A stretch of 64,000 bases of DNA, taken from positions 62,001-126,000 of the forward strand of contig QZCP01000113.1 in NCBI GenBank assembly GCA_003956705.1, read 5' to 3'. Origin of the DNA: Brevipalpus yothersi (taxonomy: Eukaryota > Arthropoda > Arachnida > Trombidiformes > Tenuipalpidae). The notes beneath the pieces are model-generated. The model did not search any database and was not told the DNA's origin. It was given only the letters and a program-made list of their open reading frames with translations. The translations under genes and the position numbers were made by a program. Each line of letters begins with the position of its first letter. Position 1 is the stretch's first letter. This document shows, one piece after another, positions 51,617 through 62,883 of this stretch.

Positions 51617-54600
51617 ATGGATAGTACACTTGAGAGTGGACGAAAAAGTAATTATGGAGGATCGTTAAGATATGGTGGATCAAATCATGCCACAGGATCA
51701 ATTCGAATGAGAAGAAATCGTGAATCAAATTCATTTATACATGATAGCTACAATTCGAGCTTAGATTTTCCTGCATACATTCCATGGCAAACTTTATCCA
51801 GTGATGTATCTGATAAACTTAGAACAGGTTCAATTAAAATTAACAAATGGTAAGAGAGCTCATTATTGTTATGGATGTTGTTTGTTGTTGCTTGAATGTT
51901 GACTTAGTGTGATAAATTTGTTGTTGACAGTAATTGTGTTGAATGGACCACCATTAAAGAAGAGAACGAAAGGGTTCCTCTGCTGGATCGTAAAAATTCG
52001 GAAAGTGGATCAGATCACAAATTGAAAGACATTGGACTGAGTGAAGCAGTGTCCAGTGGTGAGTATATATAAATTTTAGAAGAAATATTTTCATTACAAT
52101 CAAATTGAATGCATCTCGGGAGTATAAAGATGACAATTATCATTAATCATGTCTTGTTGACTCAAGCTAGTCTGTTTGATCCTTGTCTGTTGACTCTTTG
52201 GAACTGTCAAGGGCTAAAAAGGCTGCCTTCTCAATTAGCTCAATGGGCAGATCTAGATCACTTTTCTGTACCTTAATTTGTTTGAAACAATCAGCAAGAG
52301 ATCGAAAAGTATCTTCTTTTACACTCTGTAGCCAGACACAATAGTCTGTGATGAAAAGATCATTGAATATATATCTCAGGTCTCCACTTTGATTGAAAAC
52401 AGCGTGAATATCTAGAAAACACTTCACAATGTATGCTCGACCATTTCGCAAAATTTTCTCCACATCTTTGAGCACTTTCTGGGAAAGATTCCAATTTCTA
52501 TACAGAGGATATATTAGGGATCTTTGAACACATGTAATGATCACTTCTTTGAGGGAGGAAAAATTTTCAAGCCAACAAAGGGTTGATGAAAGTTTTGATA
52601 TTGTCCATCCTGATTCACAGGAATGTTCACCTTCAGTAGTCCGAACATCATACGCATAAGCGAACAAAATATCAACTAGACTCAAAAGAATTACGAATTT
52701 TTCTCGTCGAGAAAGTATGTATTCACGGCGGGGAAGATTTTTGAGCCGGAATACTTCATCTTCATTGAAAGTGAATGTTTTTGTATCAATCATTTCCCAA
52801 TTAGCTTTGAAATCACATAGAATTCCAATAAGATCAGCTTGGTCAAAAAGATCGGACCAATAATGATCTTCATTGAATCGTTCTAGATCAAAATCAATTC
52901 TTTCCTTCTTACGCTTTTCTTTAGTTTTCTCTTCTGGAACTTTAATTTCAATCAAATCTACGATCTCTTCTTGAAATCTAGCCAAAATATTGGAATATCG
53001 ATCAGCGAATCCATACTTTTGACCAATTATGCTTTCATCACCTTTGTACTCCTCTTGCTCAATTAACCACTCATATTGTTCATCGTTATCTTCTTCCTCT
53101 TCCTCTTCATCATTATTATCATTACTTTCGGAGCCTACCACTTCCACTTGACTATTGATACTCTTTTTCTTGACCGTTAGCAGCTTTGTGAGCATATCTA
53201 GACCTTCAAAATGTTGTCCACAATTTTTTTTGGGAACCTTAAGACAAAATTCATTTGTGTCCACATTCCAGTCAACACTTTCTTCTCCATTTGCTAGCAC
53301 TGGTCCAGGTAGCTTGAGTCTGTGGGAAAAAATTCCAAGACTGATTATAGATTGATTCCAATACATGAGAATTTAAGGTCACAGGAAGGGGTGAAGATGC
53401 TCTCAATATCATTCATGAGTTGTCCTAATGATTCAAAGGAGGACGATACTTGAACAAGATTCTGAGACTTGTTGAAACTTATCAGATGCTGATTAATGGA
53501 TAATAGGGAGGTCGAATATCAGAATTTTATTGACTATCTGACTGTGATCTCAGGGGCAATGAGACTGTGAGATACAAGTTAACCCTTTTTACAAGATCAA
53601 TACTGATAATGATGTTCAAGTGATCTAGCAAAATGTGTGTCTCACATGCTGTTCATGAATTTAGCATCTTCAATTTCTCATTTTGTACTTTGAACTGATC
53701 CAGTCTAGATTATAATCCCTCAGATATACAGTTGTGTGAAGCACTTATAATCATATTGAATTTGCCACAAGTTATATTGATAGTATATCTTCTTTGAGCC
53801 CATGATAATTATGGTGGAAATTAGTTCCTTAAAAATTATCATCAACTCACCTCAAATGATATGGTTTACTCCAAAAAACGAGATCTTCTTGATCAAAATC
53901 TACTTGCGTCTCACCAATTTTGGCCATAGGAGCTTTGATATTAACAAAAATAAATTTATCATCTTGACGGAGAGAAAATTGAGGCACAATCATGATCAGA
54001 ACGAGGTGGATTATAGTTGTTGAAATATATTTTACAATTTTTCACAATTTAAATGATACCAAAGTGAAAAAGTGTGTGTGCATTAAACCGCCACTAAAAG
54101 TAACATGCTTTGAATGTTTTGCTCATCAACATTGGCCAATAGTTAACTTTTCGCGGGCAAATTAAGTGAATCCCAATCGCAATCGCTCATCAATTTGATA
54201 TGATTTTTCTGTAGGATTTAATTTAACCATCTAATTGTGTGGTTTTGATTTAAATTAGTGGAAGTACATGTATATTTAATTTCTAATTTCTTAAAATTTT
54301 CTGCTTGCAGTGTGATAAGATTTGATCATTTGCTCGTATTTTGATTAATTTTTGTACAAATATTGAGTGAAGAAATATTTTATCAAATACTTTCGGTTTC
54401 TATGATCTCGATTAATGATTTCATGATTTAATTTAATTTAATTTATTTCATAGGAATAACATGGCCTGTTGCTGCGTTCTTGCTAATCAACTGTGCTCTT
54501 GGAGCTGGAGTTTTAAATTATCCAGCCGCTTACGATCGTCTTGGCGGTGTTCTGATAGCCACTGTAATTCAATTGGTATGTGTAAAGAGTAATTTAATTA

Positions 54601-56047
54601 TATTGGTTTAAAATTTATTGAATAATTTTCTCTTCTTCTCATCAGGCCATGATGGCAGTTCTGGCAGCTACCATGATCATTCTGGTTTACTCATCTGATT
54701 TAAACAATGATGATACCTACCATGATGTCCTCTTGTCCATGTGTGGTAAAAGGGCCCAACAGCTTTCGGCCATTTCAATACTTTTAACTTGTTACGGTGT
54801 TTGTGTTACATTTTTAATCATCATTGGTGATCAATATGATCGAAGTAAGATATGATCCTCCAAATTTTCGATCATCAATACAATCGATCTTTTTCCCCCA
54901 CAGTTTTCTTTACTCATCTGACTGAATGCACATGGTACGTTGATCGACGATTCACTATAAGTGTTTCGGCAATCTTCTTAATTCTTCCCATGTGCTATTT
55001 TCGTCGTCTTGACTTCCTAAGATATGCTGGGTAAGTATGATCTTGATTAACAAATCGTATAAAATTGTATTATGCTATAACTATTCCCATTGTGACATTT
55101 TTTCCCCTTCTCTTCTTCCATAGAACTTTGGGAGTCTTCGCCATGCTTTATGTAGTATTTATCAATATTTATGAATTCATGAAATTAGATCTTCCTAATC
55201 CTGTGATCAAAACTCGGTAAGGAGTGTATTTCTCTCGATATGTTTCAAATTCTGACAGTTTCTTTGGCCACCCATAGACCCAGCTCATATGCATCGATGA
55301 TAGCTGTTTTTCCTGTGGTTACATTCGCCTATCAATGCCATGAAATAACAATTCCAGTGTATGCTTGTATGGAAAAGCGGAATATCAGAAATTTTTCCAA
55401 AGCCACTGCCTTAGCACTTGGTATTCTGTTCATTTTGTATTGTGCTGCTGGAACATCAGGCTACTTGACCTTTGGTGCTGGGGTCACTCCTGATATTATG
55501 GCTCTATACGATGCATCTGATCCAGTTGTGATCATTGGTATACTGGCACTTGCTCTCAAAATGATTACCACTTATCCATCGATGATTCTTTGTGGAAGGT
55601 TAGTTTGATGTACATGAGAGTCTGAAATCTTTTTAACTTAATTTTTGGAATATCTTCCACAGAGGTGCACTTGATGGACTGTATGCTGAATACATGAACC
55701 TATCGGCTGAAGATTTTATCGCCGGAGAACGTACAAGGCGTATTGTGATCACAACCGTTTGGTTTGTGACTTCACTACTTTTCGCAATTTTCACACCAAA
55801 CATTGGAATTGTTATCGAATTATTAGGATCTTTGGCATCAGCAAATGTATTCATTTTTCCCAGTTTTTGTCTCATATCTATTGCCAGGCGAGAAACTGAT
55901 CAATTCAGCCAAAAAACAAGAGTGTTTTTCATTATTTTTGCAATTTCTCTCATAATTACTGGATTTTCTATGTTTTTACTGGTTCTAAATCAGGTTTATC
56001 AAGATTTGAGTGGTGAACAGCCACATCATGATGTTTTATGCAAGTGA
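51617..56047 (+). CDS. SLC38A7: SLC38A7-like (SNAT7) amino-acid transporter (535 aa, 8 exons)
   Basis: Multi-pass transporter of the AA_trans (APC) superfamily; SNAT7-type proteins move neutral amino acids such as glutamine, in vertebrates across the lysosomal membrane. Exons: 51617-51849, 51931-52058, 54454-54575, 54646-54844, 54904-55030, 55124-55216, 55278-55598, 55663-56047; 1608 nt in one frame. The first two exons encode a hydrophilic, Ser/Gly-rich cytosolic N terminus. The transporter core starts at ITWPVAAFLLINCALGAGVL, the conserved unwound TM1, followed by NYPAAYDRLGG. FLIIIGDQYD, WYVDRRFTIS, FAYQCHEITIPVY, GYLTFGAGVTPD and TYPSMILCGR match SLC38A7/A8 family blocks as I recall them. 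About 11 TM segments are expected. The start is the only ATG before the core in this exon. Intron 2 (52059-54453) is far larger than the others because it holds SHQ1 on the other strand. Confidence 0.93.
52167..53993 (-). CDS. SHQ1: SHQ1, H/ACA ribonucleoprotein assembly factor (431 aa, 2 exons)
   Basis: SHQ1 is a chaperone that holds dyskerin/Cbf5 before it enters H/ACA snoRNPs, acting in cytoplasm and nucleoplasm. Exon 1 is 53993-53851 and exon 2 53319-52167 (minus strand). The split codon AG|A restores the CS-domain strand HLRLKLPG, exactly where SHQ1 proteins have LRLTLPG. Exon 1 encodes the start of the CS (Hsp20-like) domain (MIVPQFSLRQDDKFIFV). Exon 2 continues it to GQHFEGLDMLTKLL, then an acidic linker of Asp/Glu runs, then the SHQ1-specific helical domain (EYKGDESIIGQKYGFADRYS, FQEEIVDLIEI, FNEDHYWSDLFD). 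Length is a little shorter than vertebrate SHQ1. The gene lies wholly within intron 2 of the SLC38A7-like gene, opposite strand. No clear AATAAA was found between its stop and SLC38A7 exon 2. Confidence 0.93.
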
Positions 56048-56456
56048 ATTAGAAAAAAAGAGAGATATATAATAGAGAGACAAGAGAATTATTGTTTCTC
56101 ATCATTGTATTTATTTCATACCAATCGATTTCAATTTTTTCAAGCTGACAAGCATACACTTAATATCCGATAATAGCATCGTTGTCACACCGCTTGTAAT
56201 CTTCATTTTAATAACAGAAGATGATCTTTGATCACTGTTGAAAGAAATCAATACTTCCTATCATTTTAATTTCAAGATTTTTTTCCCTCATTTAGTGTAT
56301 ATAACTTTATTTCACGATATAGTATGACTAATTTGCGGAAGATAATTTCCAAAAATTGCACAACACAGTTCGATAGTATATTGTTACGTCATAACTTTTT
56401 ATCCCTCAAAAATTCATTTGATCCAGTTCATTACGTTATTGAGTCCAGTTTGACCG

Positions 56457-56462
56457 AATAAA
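56457..56462 (+). terminator. Poly(A) signal of the SLC38A7-like gene
   Basis: AATAAA about 410 nt after the stop, followed within 30 nt by T/G-rich sequence as expected for a cleavage site. Consensus match only. Confidence 0.45.
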
Positions 56463-57637
56463 GAGCAGTAGAGTTCAATTTGATTTGTTTTTGGAGGGAC
56501 TTGGATGTCATTCATCTATCGGACCACTTGATAGATGACCTTGGAAAGAAAATTTTTCAGGCCTAAAGTTCCATGAATAAGGCCAAACTTAGGCGTTGTT
56601 GTTTGAATGAAAAGTTATTCAATTGTTTTTCAAATGGAAAAAGCGGGAAAAAAAGGTGTGTCTTAATGTTGTGATTTTTTTCGATTAGCCTTGGCAATAC
56701 AGAAGAAAGCTTTGTGATGTTCATTCAAGTGGACTTTGAAATTTGGACTTGAAAATTCTTTATTCTCGATTCCTCGATTCCTTAGTTTTAATACTACTAC
56801 TACTCGAATCGAGGTAAACCTTCTTTCCAATTGATAGGTTTCTTGTGGATTATATCTTCTGAGTCACAACCAGTAAAGAAAGTGTGTTTAGTGAAGAAAA
56901 AATTGATTCTTCTTTCTATTGATTAACCTTGAAATCATTTCTAATGGCCTAGAGTGTTCTGCTATAGATAGTGTTTCAGAGGCTCTGATTATCTGTGGAA
57001 AACGCAAGCATTTTTGTTCCTAATTTGCATGCCAAAAATATTGAACATTTCAACATGCATCGTTCGCTTAGAGAACAATTTCAAATCTTATGATTTTGAG
57101 AGGTTCAGAAACTCTCCAACTTAAGGGTAAGGCCCACCGAATCCTTTTTTAGAAAGATTTTAGATCAAAAATGATTTATGATTGCTGAAAATTCAATCAA
57201 TTAGAAATAACTAGAAACATCACGAATATTCATTGAAAGGATGTTGACTCTATCAACTTTGCTTGGACTCGAAAATTTTCGATTGCCTCTCATGGAAGAT
57301 GATCATCTAGAGAATTTTGATCTTTCCTGGGAACACTGTACTTTGATCTCCCATTGAGTCTGATAAAGGTGTCTATCTAATTAAAAACGAGATAAAAAAG
57401 GATCTATTCTATGTAATGAGGTGGCATGAGCTCAAGTGAACTTTTTGCATCCTTCCATTCCCTAATTCTGATGATTGATGATTGAATATGATTCTCTTAC
57501 AACTACTTTCCTCATTTTTCTATACTAATTACCCATCTCTACATCATTAATCATGCTTCACACTACGAGAACATCTTATTCTCACGAGGATATCCCTTGA
57601 ATTGTCTAAGATCATTAGCTTTAATCCTTTCATTTTT

Positions 57638-57641
<4 letters not shown>

Positions 57642-57700
<59 letters not shown>
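57642..57700. repeat. (GA)n microsatellite
   Basis: About 29 GA units. Confidence 0.97.
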
Positions 57701-57704
<4 letters not shown>

Positions 57705-58388
57705 AATGCCGGACCTCCTACTGATTCCCCCTAGGAGATTGGTAAAATTTCGCCTCTAGGTGAGAGGGCATGGAGGGCTCACAGTATCAAATTTTCTGAG
57801 TTCATGAACTTCAAAAATCTTGATAAGTGAAAACTTGTTGGAGAATGAGAAACTAACTTAGCTTTTGATTCCAATTGAACTCGAAAACTTTCGCTTCCAA
57901 AGTAAAATAATTTCTGTACATCTGAATCCTCTCATTTCTGTCAGGATGAATGATTAATTATTCATGGACAGTGTTTTCATCTCGATATTTTCTGAGATCT
58001 AGGAATCGTTCACATTGAGCGTATCTAAAGCTCTGGTCTATTCTTAATATTCTTGGATAAGATTTCGCTAGTTATTAGTTAGATTTCACCTCCTATCAAT
58101 GAAAAAGAGCCAACCAAATGTTGAAAATGTTTTGCTCAATTGAGCTGAAAATATTCAACTTTCTAAATCTCTTGATGGTGTTTATCATTGAAGCTTTCAA
58201 AGTTGAGTTGGTTTTAGCTGGTTTTAGTTAGAATCGCACAAGATTCAAGAAATTTTCTTGAGAAATTAATTTCTCAGAGAAGAGGCGAATCAATGTATAA
58301 CGCGAAATTCCGATATTATATATTTGAGCGAATTGAAGAAGAAGCGCGAAAATGATCAGTAAAAGCAAAGTAATAGATCTTAGAACAA

Positions 58389-58394
58389 TTTATT
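58389..58394 (-). terminator. Poly(A) signal of the small secreted protein gene
   Basis: AATAAA on the minus strand about 90 nt after the TAA (58485-58483); no nearer candidate is seen. Confidence 0.6.
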
Positions 58395-58482
58395 GTCAAA
58401 CATTCGAAACAGTCTATTATAGTCTTATCGTATTGATTTTGACAAGGCTTTTCGTGGACAGCTTCTTAGTCTTCAGGACGTT

Positions 58483-58873
58483 TTAACGGCCATAGACAAC
58501 TGGAGCTCCATAAACATAGTTTGGCACTGGGACAGCGTGGACAGCGTAGGCAGGATTGTAGACACGTCCATCAATAGTGTTGAGCTGATAGAATAGAGGA
58601 AAGTTTCGAAGAATAAGATTCACATTCACAGGAATACAGCTGATCGATCAAAATTCAGATCAATTGAAAGAATAAATACCTGTCCAGTGTGGTAGTCCAT
58701 GTAGTTTCCGTAGATGTCCTTAATTCCAGATTGGGACAAGGCAACAGCGAAGAGGGCGAAGAGAAGGATAGCACAAGCAATGAATTTCTGTTGGAAAGAA
58801 TAAGAGAAGAGAGAAACTTTTCCGTTAGTCACAAGAATCATTGGAAAAAAGCACATGATGAAAACTTTACCAT
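58483..58873 (-). CDS. Small secreted Tyr/Val-rich protein, possibly cuticular (70 aa, 3 exons)
   Basis: Exons on the minus strand: 58873-58871 (the ATG alone, then GTAAAG), 58787-58680 and 58584-58483, ending TAA. The total is 213 nt in one frame with consensus splice sites. A 3-nt first coding exon before the signal peptide is a layout I associate with arthropod cuticular and small secreted protein genes. Residues 1-20 form a clear signal peptide (KFIACAILLFALFAVALSQ). The mature 50 aa read GIKDIYGNYMDYHTGQ, then a Val/Pro/Tyr-rich tail ending VYGAPVVYGR. There is no cysteine in the mature part, no chitin-binding R&R motif and no dibasic site. A structural cuticle-associated or gland-secreted protein is the best guess, not a proven one. 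A TATA box and a downstream AATAAA on the same strand support a real, strongly promoted gene. Confidence 0.78.
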
Positions 58874-58983
58874 TTTGATTGGTGGTTGGTTGGTGGTTGG
58901 TGGTTGTTTGAGAGTTGAGAAGGTTGATTTAGCTGAGGATCTGATTGAAGCTCGAATGTGATTTCGGAGATCCAACGATGGCC

Positions 58984-58991
58984 CTTATATA
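58984..58991 (-). promoter_or_regulatory. TATA box of the small secreted protein gene
   Basis: The minus strand reads TATATAAG here. About 30 bp downstream, at 58955-58962, is TCACATTC, close to an arthropod initiator. A start there would give a 5' UTR of about 85 nt to the ATG at 58873. Confidence 0.6.
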
Positions 58992-59323
58992 CGGAAATGG
59001 GTCTACCTTCAACTCCACCCGAAAATAACGTGAAATGGTACATCAGGGTTTGGCCTTAAGCTGATACCTTGTTAAACCAGCTTGGGAGACAAGATTATAA
59101 CTTGATTCATACCTGAAACCGGCCTAACAATCCATTAATCGGAGAGGGTAACCATGATTAATCAAGTGATTAAAACTAGATGACATAGGTGGCCCACAGA
59201 TTTGACTGATGGTGAAACTTGTTTTCCCATGAAATTTAGGTAGTGAAAGAGGTGGAATCAGATCAAAATATCGTTGACATTTTGTACAGGTAACTGGCCA
59301 CTCAGATAAAGAAGTTTCTGGTT

Positions 59324-59327
<4 letters not shown>

Positions 59328-59355
<28 letters not shown>
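59328..59355. repeat. (GA)n microsatellite
   Basis: About 14 GA units in the divergent spacer. Confidence 0.95.
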
Positions 59356-59359
<4 letters not shown>

Positions 59360-61029
59360 CGTTTCACATTACATTTCTACTTTACATGAGGAAGGGGTCA
59401 TGGAACCATAAAGATAACTGTTACCATGGGCTAGTTGTGTGGACACTTTGACAGATAGCAATAGAAGGAAGGGGTTTCAGGTTAGCAAGCAAGGCCAGCT
59501 CAACATTCTGGTTCTTGAGCTTCCTTATCATAACTGTAAATCTCTTGCTTAATTCTTTCTATCGTTTTTTTACCGCTTTATTGAAAGATCATAGACCTCA
59601 GCCAGCAGGTTGAATGTTCTCAAGCAAAATAGAATAGTGGTCATCTGGTATGTTGTGAGTTTTGTTTAATTTTCATGATTTTCAGTGAACTTTGAAACTG
59701 GAGATAATTTGACCTCTCAGGCTGCATATAGTGTGAAAATACATGTATGTGTTTTGTTTGATCAAAGAATGCAATTTAAAGATTCTCAAGACTTTGCACC
59801 ACTACAAAACCAATATTGCTGACTATATAGTTCTTGTCCTATCAATTTTTCAAGAGGATGAATTGTAATTTTTTCATTCTCGAAAAATTAGCACCAATCA
59901 TGTTCAGTAAGAGAAAGATCAATCTATTGGTTAAAACACTAAGAAAAAAGCATATCGACCTCATCGTACAGAGGTTCATTCGAATCAATTTATGTTCAGA
60001 TAATCTCAAAACAGTTTACATCTTGACACTCAGGGAGTGAGAGAATGGGATAATCTTCTTGTCAATCGAAGGAACAAAAGAAAACGATGTTGTTACCTTC
60101 TTTCAGTTGTCAACCATTTTGAAAGTTTCGCTGGGCATAAATTTTCCATAATAACTTCGAAAAATTCAAAGTAATCAATCATTTTTGTTCCCAACAACGT
60201 TGTGATTTTTAATTTCATACTTTCTTTATGTACCTTTCATCCATAGACAATCAAGAATCATTATGAATCAATCATGATAATTATGAGTGATTGCAGTGTT
60301 TCTTGGTCTATTTAGTTAAATTCTTACAAAGTCAAGTTCCCATTCAATTTCGTTAAAATTCAGCACTAGCCTACTTAGTTCAAGAGTATTTTCGTCTATT
60401 TGCAACAAAAATTCAAAATTGAAGAAATTTTGGTGATTTCAATTTTTTTTTGATATGATATTAATAAAAGGCTGAAAGATTTATTCTTTCCCCTCTCTCC
60501 ATCCTTTTTTCCCCTCAAGCAAAATTTCAACTGATTGTGTGTTCTTCTAGAGACACTTGGACAACTAGAAGAGTAAATTCTTCATGAGGAGCCTCTAAAA
60601 AATAGTCAGATTCTTTCTAGCTCACCTCTTTTTCACCCGAATTGAAAACCGAAAAAACTCGATAAAATGCTAGAATCGGCCATGGAAAGCAGATTCTGAT
60701 GCTAAATTTAGTGCTACATGCATCATTTGTGTGATAATTTCGATTCTGAACCTCTTATTTGGAGACAGATGGAAACACTAATTTTCTATTGTTTCCAGGA
60801 AAAAGATTAGATAAATTTTGCGATTATTCAAACAATCAACTAACACACTCATTGCTGGGAAAATTAATCAAGCAAATGAGTAAATCATATCACTACGCTG
60901 ATCCAATGGAGTGATATATGGTTTTGTGCATCCACTAAACCATAATAGGTAAAAACACAGTTGTTTTAATCAAATCTTTGAAAATTATACCAGCTAAAGT
61001 TCACGCCTACAGCATATACATATATTGCA

Positions 61030-61035
61030 TATAAA
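61030..61035 (+). promoter_or_regulatory. TATA box of the carboxylesterase gene
   Basis: TATAAA within CATATAAACTC. A start about 30 bp downstream (near 61060) would leave a 5' UTR of about 60 nt before ATG 61123. A short ATG-TGT-TTT-TGA frame near 61061 would be a minimal upstream ORF if transcribed. Confidence 0.5.
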
Positions 61036-61122
61036 CTCAATTATTGCTGCCAGAATTACAATGTGTTTTTGATGTGAATTATTAACGAGCAGTGGATAGT
61101 TTTTGTGAAAATTTTGTCTGAA

Positions 61123-62883
61123 ATGTATCAACTGGTTATTTTTGTATCCCTCTTTTGTTTTTCTACCAGTTCATCAGTCATAGAAAGTCATGTGGCACCA
61201 CAAATTCAAACAAACTATGGTCCAGTTCAAGGCACAATCTCACAATACCGAGGAGTGAATGTCCTAGAATACAAAGGTATTCCTTATGCCAAACCTCCAG
61301 TTGAAGAGAATCGATTCTTGGCCCCTAGTAAACCAGATCCATGGACAATTCCACAAGGTGGTGATAGCTATGGAAATGCTTGTATTCAGCAATGGGAGTG
61401 AGTATAAATCTTAAAAGTAATTAAAATTAGAATTGACACACTTTTATTTCAACAGCTTGGCCAATAAGACCCAAAGTGAAGACTGTCTCTTCATCAATGT
61501 GTTCGTTAATGAGGTGACATTTTATAAGCCAGAATATGTGCCAGTTATGGTATATATTCATGGAGGAGCTTTTATAGGGGGTTCAGGAGATCTTACTGGT
61601 GTTCTTGGCCCTGATCCGTTGGTCCCTCTTCACGACGTCGTTCTTGTGAGTTTCAATTATCGTTTAGGAGCTCTTGGTTTTCTTCTACCAGGAAATACTC
61701 AAGATATTCCCACCAATTTGGGTTTCCGTGACCAAATTTTTGCACTCCAGTGGATCCAAGACAACATCTATGCTTTTCGAGGTGATCCATCTAGAGTGAC
61801 AATTTTCGGGGAAAGTGCTGGCTCCAAATCCGTCGGACTTCATGTCATTTCTCCTCTGTCAAGCAAACTTTTCGCAAATGCTATAATGCAAAGTGGTGCT
61901 CTATGGCATGGAGATGTGAAAAAAACGGAAACTATGCTCGCTTCCAATAAGATTATTGCAGATGTTGGCTGTTCTCAACAACAAGATGTTCTCAACTGTC
62001 TCCAGAAAGTAGATGTGGCAGATCTCATGAAACCCCTAGAGCCACTTAAAAATCCTTTCTTACCAAATTTTCATGATGAAGACGTTTTCCCGAGTACCCC
62101 ATATGAAGCTCTCACCCAAGGATCGGTCAATGATGGGAAAAATATTCTTGCTGGAGCTGAACAGAATGATGGTGCAATTTTCCTTGCGTTCTATGATATT
62201 TCTCTTCTACTTGGAAACGTTACCTACAAGCAAGCTGTCGATGCTGTACATTTTTTCACCAAAAATCAATCAAGTGATTTCTTCATTGATCATTATCTGA
62301 AGCCACATGAGCGTGGAAGTTCTGATGAGATCAAGAGAGCTCTATGGGAATTCACTGATGATCTACTCTATAAATGTCCAACATACTTATTTGCTGGTTT
62401 GTATGGAAACTATTCGCAAACACAAGAAACCAGCAATGTTTATGCTTACATTCATACTCAAAAACCAAAGACCTCGAATCCTATTTGCTCGAGAATTGCC
62501 GAAATAGGACCATGCCATGGAGATGACTTGCCATTCGTTTTCGGAGCTCCTTTCCGTCAACCAGATTTATACAGCCGATTAGATGATGATCTAAGTTGCC
62601 AGATGATGGAAACTTGGACCAATTTTGGTAAAAATGGGTGAGTTACTTGATTGATTATCTTCATGAAAACTTATTAATTCACTTTTCTTCAATTTATATT
62701 TGATTTTCCAGACAATTATACGCTCAAAATCCATCTTATTGGCCAATTCTCGGACAACAGCAGAAAAGCAACTCTGTGATGGAACTGAATGGTGAAAATA
62801 TTGGGAAGCTGCATCACGAAAAAATGGACTTCTGTATTGTATATTGGCAAAACTTCCGAAACGTTTACGATCCAGCCAAATGA
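61123..62883 (+). CDS. Secreted carboxylesterase (type-B / cholinesterase family), 542 aa, 3 exons
   Basis: Alpha/beta-hydrolase that cleaves carboxylic esters. Exons 61123-61397, 61456-62637 and 62712-62883 (TGA); 1629 nt in one frame. ATG 61123 opens a signal peptide (MYQLVIFVSLFCFSTSS); the same frame runs 18 nt further upstream without another ATG. Visible family features: N-terminal GPVQGTISQYRGV and YKGIPYAKPP; EDCLFINVFV; oxyanion-hole HGGAF (His127-Gly129); nucleophile elbow GESAGS with Ser212; the acid in EQNDGAIF, which is Asp330 where acetylcholinesterase has Glu; and the catalytic His446 in GPCHGDDLPFVFGAP. The enzyme should therefore be active. Length is normal for the family. 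NxT/NxS glycosylation sites are present (for example NKT, NVT, NYS). No GPI or TM tail is seen, so it should be soluble and secreted. Substrate is not predictable; acetylcholinesterase proper is unlikely. Confidence 0.93.

Larger units (their letters stand above)
56048..58482. other. Spacer between SLC38A7-like and small secreted protein genes
   Basis: Contains the SLC38A7-like 3' UTR and poly(A) signal, a 9-bp inverted repeat with 9-nt loop (56512-56538), a GA tract (57642-57700) and the poly(A) signal of the minus-strand gene. No coding segment seen. Confidence 0.5.
58874..61122. other. Divergent spacer between small secreted protein and carboxylesterase
   Basis: The two flanking genes point away from each other, and each has a TATA box at its end of this spacer. 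A GA tract lies at 59328-59355. The middle is AT-rich with nothing recognised. Confidence 0.5.

Noticed and set aside
56512..56538. 9-bp inverted repeat with 9-nt loop after the SLC38A7-like poly(A) signal
   Set aside because: Such a short stem is common by chance in AT-rich DNA, and eukaryotic 3' ends do not use hairpin terminators of this kind.
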